Origin: Corythucha ciliata
Lineage: Eukaryota > Arthropoda > Insecta > Hemiptera > Tingidae
Length of the DNA stretch: 64,000 bases
Assembly: GCA_038030265.1 (NCBI GenBank)
Contig: CM075937.1
Location: 9,176,001 to 9,240,000, forward strand
Direction: 5' to 3'
A program made the translations under genes and the position numbers. The notes below the pieces were generated by a model that had not been told where the DNA came from, made no database searches, and saw only the letters and a list, made by a program, of their open reading frames with translations. Shown here in pieces: positions 33,872-44,880 of the stretch. Each line of letters opens with the position of its first letter. Position 1 is the stretch's first letter.

Positions 33872-35567
33872 CACTGGGAGAAAAAACAGCTCAAAACTCG
33901 GTTGAATTTAACTGAGCTTACTTGGTTAATAATTTGCACTCGAGTAAGTTCGGTCGTTTTAACCTGGTACCATTTTCCGGTTAAACACAATTTCTAACCG
34001 AGTTTGATTTTAACCAAGTATGTTGGCAGATTCAACCTAGTAGATGTGCTCGGTTAAATCAAGTTGATTACTCGGTCAAAAATTTGCACCCGAGTCATTT
34101 CATCATCAACCAAGTAGCTTGGTAAAAAGTATTCAACCAAATCATAACATTATTAACCGAGTTACTCGGTCATATTATACCGAGTACACACGGTTAATTT
34201 TATCCGACTCACTCGGTTCTTTAACAGAAATGACCTAGCCAAGCTTGGTAAAAAATAACCAATCTCTTGTCATTTTCTTGCTCGGTTGTTGCAATGAAAT
34301 AACCGTACCTGCTCTATAATGAAGTTACTAAAGCGAACAAGTAATTGCATTATTAACCAGCAATAATTTCGTTTGCAGAAGTTGCTAAATATGTTCACAT
34401 TTATTCAGGTAACTTTGATGAAACACATATAAAAGCCTTTGAAAACAAATATCGACCGCTTCTAAAATGTCGAATGAATATAAGAAACCATCTGTAACGA
34501 CGTAGGCTTGCCTGACTGATTCCCAGCTGTCTTCTGCTGGAGAAGAATGGTTGAATTCCCAAAACTGCTCGCTCCCGGTCTCTTCCGGGTCTGAGCTCCC
34601 GGTAGTCCCGGTCCGTTTTGTTGTTTGAAAGGTAGATCAAATAGACAGCAGTGTTTCATCGCGACGCCTTTTTTGGATGCTCAATTTACTTCCGAGAACT
34701 ACCTATACGTATAGGGCAGGAACAAACAGGCTTCAAATAATTTCAATGCAAGTAAAAAAGTAAGGAAAAATTGCTCACCGCTGAGAGGCTCATCAGACAT
34801 GAGGGCTAAGCTCTGCTACTGGTTTAAGCCGAAGTTATAGTTCTAATAAATTATTTTATAATAATTAAAAATGGAAACTTAAAAAAACATGCGACAGTAA
34901 AAAAAAATTGCTTACCTGTAATTTCCTTAATTTCCACTTCAGGGATTTTCCACTCTCGAAGTAAATGGGCTATACGTCGGTCATTGTTATTATGATGAAA
35001 TTGACACAGTATAGATGGAACCCTGTTATTTTTATTTAACCACTCATCACTGAACGAGCACTGACTAGCCCGAATCCGACTGACGCAATACGAAAACCAA
35101 CTAGACACGTGCTACTCGGTAGTTTTGTTTCCCGCCGACAAACCTACTTGGTCAGCTAAAATTAACGGTCGTTTCCACTAGGTCAAAACATCGTGTGAGC
35201 CGCCATATATTCATTCATTTTCTAACCGAGTCGACAGGGTTAGTTGTACCATAACCTGTTTACTCGGTAAAATCATCCGAAGGTCACTGAGAAGTAGTGG
35301 GGATTATTCTCTTACTCGGGTAACGCAGACGCCTCGCTATCTTTAACCGAGTGCCACGGACTCGGTTGGTGCCTTATTTAACCAGATACTCGGTTATTAT
35401 TCGTGTGATTCACAGGTCCACTCGGTCATCATGGCTTATTGTGGCCTAGAACTCGGTCAGTATTTGATTCAACGCAGTTAGACGGTCATTACTTGGTCAA
35501 AACGTTCGGTTAACCCAACCAAGTATTCACTTTGACCGAGCCAAAAAACCGATTCGTTTTCCCAGTG
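33872..35567. mobile_element. CACTA-like (EnSpm) element with subterminal ACTCGGT arrays
   Basis: Ends are CACTGGGAGAAAA at 33872 and ttttcccagtg at 35567, with a 2-bp target duplication CT. The duplicated paralogue at 37871-37884 shows the empty site (cccacccctgtgg), which fixes both boundaries. The outer ~400 bp on each side hold about twenty copies of ACTCGGT(T/C)A in either orientation (33896, 34073, 34165, 34208, 35260, 35383, 35449 and others). In plant CACTA elements such subterminal motifs bind the transposase; the same use here is an inference. The interior (34280-35110) is non-repetitive. Confidence 0.75.
34916..35108 (-). CDS. Possible exon inside the CACTA-like element
   Basis: A minus-strand open stretch of ~64 codons (SSWFSYCVSR..EWLNKNNRVPS..HHNNNDRRIAHLLREWKIPEVEIKEITG) ends exactly at a good splice donor (ACAG then GTAAGC, intron from 34915). 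Further donor-like sites follow at ~34770. Its composition looks coding, but there is no ATG at its start and I do not recognise the product. It may be part of an element gene or captured host sequence. Confidence 0.35.
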
Positions 35568-35570
35568 CTG

Positions 35571-37443
35571 TGGATATGGATCATTCAACAAACGCAGTGA
35601 TGACTACGAGTGTGGATTGGCCGTTTTGGACCCTTTGAATCTCCTTATTACTGCCCTCTCCGTTATTTTAATTAAAGGATTTTAATTAACGGAAGCGTTC
35701 AAGGGAGTAAAAAACAACTGAACTTTTTGATGATTTTTCATTTTGGAGGCAGGAGAGATTTTATTTTTTATTTTCAATTACCAATTCAAAAGGATCGGTC
35801 ATTGAAATTTAAAATAAAAAACTGAACTTACAACTCACACTAACCTCACTATTTCTGTTTTATAGAACTTTCAGGTATCACGTTTATCATGAAATTTCTA
35901 GCGCGATCACTTTAGTCATTCGAAATTAATTTTTCAATATTCTCTCTTAATTTTGAATCATTGAACTTTATAATTTAATAAATCAACTACCTAGATTTTC
36001 CGCGGAAACGTTAAACTTATTAAATCCCAAAGGTTTTGTGGAAATATCAGCAATTTCAAGGAAACGAACGTGGAAGATCTCATCTTGCATCAACGACGCA
36101 CCGCCGGCCACAGTAAATTACATCAGAAATTAGTTTTTCAGATGAACAATATTCCGTCTGCAATCTCTCTCGTTCCCCTCGACATCAACAGTTAACGCTG
36201 TTCGATCCGATTTGCCATCTCCATCGAAATCTAAAAGCTCTCGTCCCAAGAAACAGTCGCCGCTATTCATAAAAAATGTTTCTACTGCGGCAAAAAGAAA
36301 CATTCTCGAACTAACTGTCCAGCGAAAAACGCTCAATGCACAAAATGTTTCAAGAAGGGGCACTTCGCTACCGTCTGTAGATCGTCCTACCAAGCGTCGA
36401 AACTCACGGCACTCGACCGCAGTTCTCAGCTCGATGGCTGGTAGCCTTACCAAAAGCAGTTGCGGCTACGATCAATGGCCACCCAGTATTCGCTCTGGTC
36501 GACACCGGAAGTACCTCGAGCTTTCTTAATACGAAGACTGCCCACAAGTTAGGTCTTCGTGTTCTTCCGTCGTCAGGAAAGGTGTCAATGGTATCCACAT
36601 CTGTTACGTCGTGAATAACTGGACGATGTAAAGTCACTCTAACACTTCTTAACCACTCATATGAAGACGTGGAGCTGTCTCTTCTCCCCGATCTCTGTTC
36701 TGATCTCATAATAGGTCACGATCTCTTGAAGGCCCACTCCTCTCTCAGGTAGTTTTTGGAAGTGTAAAAGAGACTCTCACCATTTGTTCTTCTTTGATCG
36801 CCGCCCTCGTGGAACCAGCTTCGCTTTTCGATAATTTCAAAAAAAGGCTGCGCTCCTGTACCTACTAAATCTCGTCGACATTCATCAAGTGACCTCAAAT
36901 TTATCGAAGCAGAAATCAATCGTCTACTTTCAGAAGGGATCGTAGAACCAAGTTTCTCAACTTGGCGAGCTCTGGCTCTCGTTGTCTCGAACGAAAACCA
37001 TAAAAAAAGAATGGTGATCGATTATTCTAGGAACAATTAATCGCTTCACACCGTTGGACGCTTATCCTCTTTCTCGGATCGAGGAAATAGTAAACAAGGT
37101 CGCTTGTAACGAAATATTCAGTACGATTGATTTAAAAAGCGCGTACCATCAAATTCCTATAAAAGAAGAAGACAAAGCGGGCACAGTGTTTGAAGCATGC
37201 GGGCAGCTGTACCATTTTAATCGTATACCTTTTGGCGTCACCTACGATGTTGCAGCGTTCCAGCGAGCCATCGACGGAATTATCCGCAAAAAAAAATCTC
37301 CAAGGAACTTACGCCTACTTGGACGACGTGACAGTTTGCGGCAAAACTAAAGAAGAACACGATCGAAACCTCAAAAATTGTATGAACGCCGCCAGGAAAT
37401 ATCGTCTCACTCTTAACGAAGAAAAGTCTTCGTTTTCGCTTCG
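35571..37443 (+). pseudogene. Gypsy-like retrotransposon fragment, copy 1 (gag NC, protease, RT)
   Basis: Two gag CCHC zinc knuckles lie at 36277-36378 (CFYCGKKKHSRTNC and CTKCFKKGHFATVC). An aspartic protease active site (ALVDTGSTSSF) is at 36489-36521. Reverse transcriptase follows from about 36866, with FSTIDLKSAYHQIPI near 37117 and the catalytic YLDD at 37316-37327, up to LTLNEEKSSFSLRS. Several frame changes and stops separate these parts. The copy ends abruptly at the duplication junction, before RNase H. No LTR was identified. Confidence 0.8.
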
Positions 37444-39100
37444 TTCCATCCGCTAGCATCATTTTTGCGGCAGTTGTGCTAACAAGGAATTCGGAACTTC
37501 CACCTCCCACCATGACTATCCTTCCCTCTCCACTTTTTCGAAAAATGAAAACGTCAATCGAAGGCTGTTATTACATCGGATTTTTGTGCCAAATATGGTG
37601 TCACTAAGTTAGGTTATACTGGTGAATGGAGGCGAAGAAGTGGAAACTAAAGAACGTTGAAATTAAAAGTATTTGTACTTGTATTTTCGTTAAGTGTGAA
37701 ATACAAAATACTTTTGAAAATGTATTTCAAATGCAAAGCCCAAAATACTTTCAAAAATGTATTTTAAATACAGAAATACAAATACTTTTCCAAAAGTATT
37801 TAATTACAATTACAAAATACGTATTTTGTATTTAAAATACAAAGTATTTTAAATACTCAAGTATCTTGCCCACCCCTGTGGATATGGATCATTCAACAAA
37901 CACAGTGATGACTCCGAGTGTGGATTGGCCGATTTCGACTCTTTGAATCTCCTTATTATTGCCCTCGCTGTTATTTTAGTTAAAGGATTTTAATTAACGG
38001 AAGCGTTCAAGGGAGTAAAAAACAACTGAACTTTTTGATGATTTTTCATTTTGGAGGCAGGAGAGATTTTATTTTTTATTTTAAATTACCAATTCAACAG
38101 GATCGGTCATTGAAATTGAAAATAAAAAACTGAACTTACAACTCACACTAACCTGACTATTTCTGTTTTATAGAACTTTCAGGTATCACGTTTATCATGA
38201 TATTTCTAGCGCGATCATTTTAGTCATTCGAAATTAATTTTTCAACATTCTCTCTTAATTTTGAATCATTGTACTTTATAATTTAAGAAATCAACTACCT
38301 AAATTTTCCGCGGAAACGTTAAACTTAATAAATCCCAACGGTTTTGTGGAAATATCAGCAATTTCAAGGAAACGAACGTGGAAGATCTCATCTTGCATCA
38401 ACGACGCACCGCCGGCCACAGTAAATTACATCAGAAATTAGTTTTTCAGATGAACAATATTCCGTCTGCAATCTCTCTCGTTCCCCTCGACATCAACAGT
38501 TAACGCTGTTCGATCCGATTTGCCATCTCCATCGAAATCTAAAAGCTCTCGTCGAGAATCTTCAGTATCCTCGAGCTCCTCCTAAGAAACAGTCGCCGCT
38601 ATTCATAAAAAATGTTTCTACTGCGGCAAAAAGAAACATTCTCGAACTAACTGCCCAGCGAAAAACGCTCAATGCACAAAATGTTTCAAGAAGGGGCACT
38701 TCGCTACCGTCTGTAGATCGTCCTATCAAGCGTCGAAACTCACGGCACTCGACCGCAGTTCTCAGCTCGATGACTGGTAGCCTTACCAAAAGCAGTTGCG
38801 GCTACGATCAATGGCCACCCAGTATTCGCTCTGGTCGACACCGGAAGTACCTCGAGCTTTCTTAATACGAAGACTGCCCACAAGTTAGGTCTTCGTGTTC
38901 TTCCGTCGTCAGGAAAGGTGTCAATGGCCTCCACATCTGTTAAGTCGTGAATAACCGGACGATGTAAAGTCACTCTAACACTTCTTAACCACTCGTATGA
39001 AGACGTTGAGCTGTCTCTTCTCCCCGATCTCTGTTCTGATCTCATAATAGGTCACGATCTCTTGAAGGCCCACTCCTCGCTCAGGTAGTTTTTGGAAGTG

Positions 39101-39108
39101 CAAAAGAG
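39101..39108. repeat. 8-bp target duplication of the Mutator-like element, left copy
   Basis: CAAAAGAG, repeated at 39963-39970. Copy 1 of the duplication (36771-36778) has TAAAAGAG uninterrupted, the empty site with one substitution. Confidence 0.8.
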
Positions 39109-39962
39109 GGGCGTTAGTTATTATGATCCCGGCGGGTCGAGAAAAATTGAAAGTTGACCGCGGGTGTTTACGTTATGATCCCGTAGTGAAATGTGGACTG
39201 TATTGTTATGATCCCGGGCAGCGGGTCGACAGATAACGCGTGAACCTTCTGCAACCCTTGCGATGTAGACGACGTTTTTTGTGCGTGGATCTTAGATAAG
39301 CCGGATATACCAAACGCCCAACGATTTATTGAATACGTTCACGACAATTACATTGCTGATGCCGCTCCGTATCCGCCACGTTTGTGGGCAATAAAATCCA
39401 GTGCAGTGACTAGGACAACCAATGCAGTGGAGTCATTCCATGCGCACTTCAATAAAGATTTCAACCACCCCCATCCAAACATCTTCATTTTTTTTGAAAG
39501 CTTATGCGAGATCCAAGCGGAAATTTACCCTAAATTGAAGTCTATTGCAGATGATGCGACCCACCGACCGCGTCCTCTGGTGCTGAAAGGTCAGCGTTGG
39601 GTGGATAAATGGATTCGCCGCCAACAAGAAGATCCGGACGTGTCCATGTACAAACTTTGCAAAGTGCTTTCGTTTAAATTGCGACCCACTAATATCATAC
39701 AAGTTCTTTATGTAAAAATGTTCTGACGAGGTGGCTCTTGCCACTGATAATGGGGGACAACGTGAGCAACCTCCTTGTGGTGTCCCCTGGGTGACGCGAA
39801 TCGCTCACATTTTTGGAATAATTATGTATATGAATATACTATGGGGAGCATATCGTCAATTTCGTAGGGGAGCATTTCGAAGACTGGGATCATATCGACG
39901 TCTTTCCTAGGGGATCATAACGTAAGTGTTTTTGGGGGCTGGGATCATAACGTCGAACTCCC
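39109..39962 (+). mobile_element. Mutator-like (MULE) element with subterminal GGGATCATAACG repeats
   Basis: Ends are GGGCGTTAGTTATTATGATC and, reversed, GGGAGTTCGACGTTATGATC, flanked by CAAAAGAG direct repeats. TTATGATCCC occurs three times near the left end, and GGGATCAT(A)ACG about three times near the right. It carries a MULE transposase fragment. The 854-bp size and short coding part make it an internally deleted derivative. Confidence 0.8.
39244..39726 (+). pseudogene. MULE transposase, C-terminal fragment
   Basis: Open from about 39244 with no ATG: NPCDVDDVFCAWILDKPD, then RFIEYVHDNY, then the family hallmark SAVTRTTNAVESFHAHFNKDF and HPNIFIFFESL, to the stop after LYVKMF. Only the last ~160 residues of a transposase are present. 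The catalytic DDE region is missing, so this copy cannot act by itself. Confidence 0.65.
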
Positions 39963-39970
39963 CAAAAGAG
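39963..39970. repeat. 8-bp target duplication of the Mutator-like element, right copy
   Basis: CAAAAGAG, matching 39101-39108. The gypsy sequence then resumes with actctcaccatttg. Confidence 0.8.
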
Positions 39971-41149
39971 ACTCTCACCATTTGTTCTTCTTTGATCGCC
40001 GCCCTCGTGGAACCAGCTTCGCTTTTCGAAAATTTCAAAAAAAGGCTGCGCTCCTGTACCTACTAAATCTCGTCGACATTCATCAAGTGACCTCAAATTT
40101 ATCGAAGCAGAAATCAAACGTCTACTTTCAGAAGGGATCGTAGAACCAAGTTTCTCAACTTGGCGAGCTCAGGCTCTCGTTGTCTCGAACGAAAACCATA
40201 AAAAAAGAATGGTGATCGATTATTCTAGGAACAATTAATCGCTTCACACCGTTGGACGCTTATCGCGTCCAAGAAGGTCGCTTGTAACGAAATATTCAGT
40301 ACGATTGATTTAAAAAGCGCGTACCATCAAATTCCTATAAAAGAAGAAGACAAAGCGGGCACAGCGTTCGACGCATGCGGGCAGCTGTACCATTTTAATC
40401 GTATACCTTTTGGCGTCACCAACTACGTTGCAGCGTTCCAGCGTTCGACGGAATTATCCGCAAAAAAAAAATCTCCAAGGAACTTACGCCTACTTGGACG
40501 ACGTGACAGTTTGCGGCAAAACTAAAGAAGAACACGATCGAAACCTCAAAAATTTTATGAACGCCGCCAGGAAATATCGTCTCACTCTTAACGAAGAAAA
40601 GTCTTCGTTTTCGCTTCGTTCTATTAATCTTCTGGGCTATCAAATTTCAAATAAAGCCATCAAAACGGACCCTGATCGCCTCAGGACCCACTCAGAAAAC
40701 TGTCTTCTCCTCATGATACCGCGTTACTCGGCACATATTCCTAAATTTTTGGCCAAAATCCTTCCTTTGGTTCGTTCTTCGTTCCCCTATCGCTGGAAGG
40801 CTTGCGGGCGTTTGTAAATTTAAAATTGGACATCGAAAATTCTGTCGTTACGTGCATCGATCCGGATTTGCCGTTTGTCGTCGAAACTGATGCCTCGGAA
40901 AATGCTTTGGCTGCGACCTTGTCCCAAGCTGATCGTCCAGTCGCCTTTTTTTCCAGAATTTTATCCGGTTCTGAATTAAAACACTCGTCAGTGTAAAAAG
41001 AGGCTCGAGCGATTTTTGAAGCGGTCCGCAAATGGCGTCATTACCTGATCGGACGCCACTTTAAACTGATCACTGATCAACGGTCTGTATCATTCATGTT
41101 CAATGTCTCGCATTCGGGTAAAGTGAAGAATGAGAAGATATTGAGGATG

Positions 41150-42116
41150 TCCAAGTGGATGCATTGAAAATGTGCTTCGACGGGAGGGAAAACACCGAGA
41201 GGACTACGGGTATGACGTCCAATTTTGGATTTCTGACATTGAAGGCAGTTTCTTGCCCAAGATCTGGAGTCTCGCTCAATTCCGGGCCAAAAAAATCGTT
41301 CACGAATTAGTTGTGATGCACGCTTCGGAGATGGGTGTGCGCTGTTGTGAATTAGAGCGAACGCTTGACGACGAAGAGATAAGGGAATAAAAACGCGGTG
41401 TCTATCGTCGCAAAATAGCGATATGTTGAGGCCAGGTATGCATTCGTGACGAATTGAGGCAGAGCTTTTTTAGCTCGTCGTCTGCTTCTTGAATTTTAGC
41501 GACGACTGTGAAATCGAAAATATGGTAATCGAGATCGAAAAAGGTAATCTCCTACGACGTTGTCACTTCCTTTGATGTGTCGAATATCGGTCGTGAACTG
41601 CGCTACAAAATCTAAGTGACGAAATTGACGAGGGGACGCCTTTTCTGGTTTTTGCTTGAAAGCGAAAATGAGGGGCTTGTGGTCTGTGAAAATTGTGAGT
41701 TGTTGACCCTCGACGAAGTCCCGAAAGTGCTTGACTGAAGCGTAAATTGCTAGAAGCTCTTTGTCATAGGCACTGTACCGTCGTTCGGTTTCACTGAGCT
41801 TCCGAGAGAAAAACGCTAGCGGTTGGCAGGTACCGTCGGTTTGTTGATAAAGAGCAGAGCCAATGGCAGTATCTGAAGCGTCGACGAAAAGGGTCAAGGG
41901 TGAGTCAGGCTTGGGGTGGACGAGAAGGGTAGCGTCAGCGAGATCTTGCCGGCAGTGGTCGTAGGCCTCAATCAACTGATCAGTCCATTGGATGGGAGAT
42001 GTTTCGCTTTTGCTAGTTTTTAAGGCGTCATGAAGCGTGATTTGGGCCCAGGCCGCGCGGCGAATGAAGCGGCGGTAGAAATTTACGGTTCCGAGGAAAC
42101 ATACATACATACATCG
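41150..42116 (-). pseudogene. Antisense gypsy pol fragment (RT end, RNase H, integrase zinc finger)
   Basis: In minus-strand order: LGTVNFYRRFIRRAA (RT/RNase H linker), RNase H with LFVDASDTAIGSALYQQ, AFFSRKLSETERRYSAYDKE and FTDHKPLIFAF, then NVVGDYLFRS (normally NVVADALSR) and a stop at 41496. After a frame change the integrase zinc finger is readable at 41410-41200: FIPLSLRRQAF, LIHNSAHPS, FFWPGIERD and CLQCQKSK, running into FQCIHLDI at ~41150. It is a different gypsy lineage from the copy it abuts. The left end at 42102-42116 is a short cata microsatellite next to an F1 field. Confidence 0.85.
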
Positions 42117-42119
42117 TGG

Positions 42120-43445
42120 CTGATATCGACAAAAACAACGCTAATTCGGATTAAAATTTGGCCAAAATGGCAAATTCACAACTGAAATGGCGAAAAGATA
42201 TGCTAATTCGCTGCAAAATTATCAGAAAACGCTATTTAACGGCTGAAATGGCGAAAAATCACTAATTCGCGGATAAAGTTGAGGAAAAACGCTATTTCGC
42301 CGATATGAAAATGAAGAAAATCACTAATTCCTGGCTGAAATTGAGAAAACGCAAATTCGTAGGCTCAAACTGAGAACCAGCGCTAAACCATAGCAGAAAG
42401 TATAAAACAAATTGCTTATGCGGGGCTAAAATCTATAAAACAACACGGCTAAAATTGGAAAAAAAATAATAATAAATTAGGGCGGCTAGCATTTAGAAAA
42501 ACACTAATTTTCAACTACTACTAAAAAGCTACTAAAAATAAAATATGTGGCTGAAAATGAGGAAAAGCGCTAACCCGTGGCCATAATTGGGGAAAATAAC
42601 TAAAAGTTCGAGGCTAAAAATAAACAATGAACGCTAATCCATAGCAAAAATTGAAGGAAAAAAATGCCAATGTGGGACTGAAATGTGAAAAAAAAACGCA
42701 GCTAATATTGAAAACATTTACTAATCAACCCGGCATAAATGAAATAAAAACTCTAGTTTTCAGCTCAAATAGGGAAAAAGATCTATTCACAGGTAGAACT
42801 GAGAAGAAGCGCTAATCCATTAAAAAAAATGCGTATGCGGTGCTAAGATGGAGAAGAACCCGCTAATTTGCAGCTAATATTGAGAAAATCAGTAATTATT
42901 CTGGCTAAAATTAAGAGAAAGGTTAATTTTCAGCCTGAATTGAAAAAAAGTGCTAATACGCTGCCAAAAATGACAAAATTGCCAATTTGCACTAAAAATA
43001 TTGGGAAAACGCCAATTCGTGGTTAAAATGAACAGAATTCGCTAACTTACGGGTTAGAAACGCTACTACGCTGCTAAAATTATAAAAAAGCGCTAATTCG
43101 TGCTGAAATATAGGGGAATTCACTAATTCACGGCTAAAATTGAGAAAAATTCACGGCTTCCTCGGTCAACTTTGAGGCTAAAATTGAGAAGAAGCGCCAA
43201 TTCATGGCTATGGGTGAAAAACTCGCAAATTCGCGCGGCTAAAACGCTGATCCGTATGGTTATGGTGAACAAGAAAATGCTAATTTGTCGTAAACATTTA
43301 GAATTAAACCGCTATTTTGCGGCTAATATTGAGTAAAACGCTAATTTTCAGCTCAAACCGAGTAAAGTGCTAATTCTCTGGTCCCTGCTAGAAAAAATCG
43401 CTAATTTGTGAAAAACGCCAACTCGAAAAAAAGTTAAGAAACATC
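42120..43445 (+). repeat. F1 repeat field, orientation A
   Basis: About forty units of ctaattcgcggctaaaatt type. At about 43450 the units flip to the opposite sense without a GC-rich head between the two blocks. Confidence 0.8.
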
Positions 43446-43449
43446 GCTG

Positions 43450-44170
43450 AGACGAATTTAGTACTTTTCTCAGTATTAGCTGGGAATTCTAACCACAAAT
43501 TATCATTTTTCCCCCATTTTATCCGTTAATTAATGCTGTTTCCCACTTTTAGCCGAGAATTTTAGCGTTATTATCTGAAATTGAGTTCACGAACTTGTCC
43601 AACAAGGTTCCAGCTACCTTTCGAACGTCTTCAATTTTGTGTGCCTTCCAATTGGCACTTTTTATAAATTCTCAATTACAGACACAAATTGGTGCTTTGT
43701 TCTCAATTTTAGCCGGGACTTAGCGTTCTTTGCTAGTTTTAGCAGCGAATATTAACTTTTTTTCTAAACTTTTAACAACGGACTTGTCGAAAGAGTACCA
43801 GCAACCCTTTTAAGGTCCTCAATTTGTTTGTTTGTGCAAGCTAAGCACTCAATTTTAGTCTCGATTTAGCGCGTTTTCCAATTTTAGCCGCATATTAGCG
43901 CTTTTTTTCAAATTGTAGCCGCGATTTAGAACTTTTTATCATGAATTTTCTCAATTTTAACCAGAATTTCGTGTTTTTCTTAATTTTAATAACGAATTAC
44001 TGTGTTTTTCCATTTTTAAGCGTGAATTTCGGCTTTTCCTTAATTTCATTAGGCGTTTTCTCAGTTTCAGCGGCGAACAATCACTTTTTCGTAATTTTAG
44101 CCTAAAATTAGCGATTTTTCGTCATTTTTCTCACGAGCGAACGTTATTTCACGTAAAATTGCCGGATATA
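43450..44170 (-). repeat. F1 repeat field, orientation B
   Basis: tttctcaattttagc-cgcg units in the sense opposite to the preceding 1.3 kb. A GC-rich stretch (gggggccag..gcaggcccggtttggtcc) follows at 44208-44275. Confidence 0.75.
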
Positions 44171-44279
44171 CAATTGTTCGCCATATTTAAAGCTTTTCGG
44201 GGGCCAGTCTCTCAATGCAGGCCCGGTTTGGTCCACCTCCCCTCCCCTCGTCGCGGTTCGCCATTGAAACAGATCTTGA

Positions 44280-44880
44280 GTCCCGCCTTTAAAATCGCAA
44301 AATCAGACATTTGGGCGCCATAAATAACCAAACTGACCATGTACTAAAAATGGCCAATACCCCTACTTACCATCCGTGCCACAAAAAAAGGGGGGGAGGG
44401 AGGCTAAACTTACAATTTACGCCCCAAAATGGCAAAACGTTCGATTCATGACTTAAAAATTACGAAACTGACTACTTGCACGCTAAAAATAACCAAAATT
44501 GCTATTGCAACTGTAAAAATGATGGAACGGATGGTTAGCGCTCCAAAAATGCCTGAAGAGATGATGTCTGCACTCGAAATGGAATAATTCGAGCATTCGT
44601 ACCCAAAAATTGCAGAATAGACAATTAGCGTTTTGAAAATGGTGTTAAAACAAGCTCAAATGGCTATTTACGCGGTAAAGTTTACAACATTGTGACTGCT
44701 ATGCCACTTAAAAAGTGATAAACTGACGACTTGAAAATGCGTATTCAGACGATTTTTCTGCCCTGATAATGGGCAATAGTGCCAATTTGCGCTTCAAAAA
44801 TGGCCAACTGGCAAATCACGCTCTAAAAATGGTTAAACTATGTCCATTCACGCCCAGCAGACGGTGAAACTTCGAACTGC
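44280..44880 (-). repeat. F2 repeat field, complementary sense
   Basis: Units such as gctaaaaatggcc-aaactgac and gacttaaaaattacgaaactg are the reverse complement of the F2 field at 21.6-22.6 kb. As there, F2 borders F1 directly. Confidence 0.7.

Larger units (their letters stand above)
31839..35570. mobile_element. Non-autonomous hAT-like element with F1 body (interrupted)
   Basis: Terminal inverted repeats are CAGGGGTGGGCAA at 31839 and ttgcccacccctg at the right end (33859-33871 plus 35568-35570, split by a later insertion). An 8-bp direct repeat TGGATATG flanks it, as expected for hAT. Without the insertion it is about 2.0 kb. Both ends carry aaatactttcaaaaatgta-type subterminal repeats (31852-31990, 33700-33860). 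The middle holds a GC-rich head module (32158-32240) and an F1 field (32320-33420). No transposase frame is present. The caveat is that TGGATATG also occurs after the duplicated right end at 37879. Confidence 0.75.
33479..37443 (+). repeat. Large tandem duplication, copy 1 (hAT end + gypsy fragment)
   Basis: The unit runs from ttccatccgctagc at 33479, through the hAT right end, into gypsy-like sequence, and ends at ..tcgcttcgtt. The next copy starts immediately with ttccatccgctagc (37444). Without the 1.7-kb CACTA-like insertion the unit is about 2.27 kb. The junction falls on a short microhomology (ttc). Confidence 0.85.
37444..40617 (+). repeat. Large tandem duplication, copy 2
   Basis: Repeats the content of copy 1: the hAT right half with aaatactttt repeats (37444-37878), then TGGATATGG and the gypsy fragment. 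It lacks the CACTA-like insertion but has its own Mutator-like insertion at 39109-39962. After about 40617 the retrotransposon continues past the point where copy 1 stops. Confidence 0.85.
37879..41150 (+). pseudogene. Gypsy-like retrotransposon fragment, copy 2 (gag NC to RNase H)
   Basis: Same order as copy 1: zinc knuckles from 38613, VDTGS at 38834, RT with YLDD at 40491. The part missing from copy 1 follows: the RT/RNase H linker and RNase H with LPFVVETDASENALA (40870-40910), AFFSRILSG and KLITDQRSVSFMF near 41090. Lesions: an in-frame TAA at 40994-40996, an in-frame TAA just before the zinc knuckles, a deletion near 40265-40275, and the 854-bp Mutator-like insertion. Sequence ends near 41150 where an antisense gypsy fragment begins. 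Confidence 0.8.

Noticed and set aside
31839..37878. One 6-kb hAT element from 31839 to 37878 using TGGATATG at 37879
   Set aside because: The right end at 37878 belongs to the second copy of a tandem duplication; the first right end (33871 plus 35568-35570) with TGGATATG at 35571 is the simpler boundary.
41172..41390. 73-codon plus ORF that looks coding
   Set aside because: Antisense of an integrase zinc finger readable on the minus strand (HNSAHPS..CLQCQKSK).
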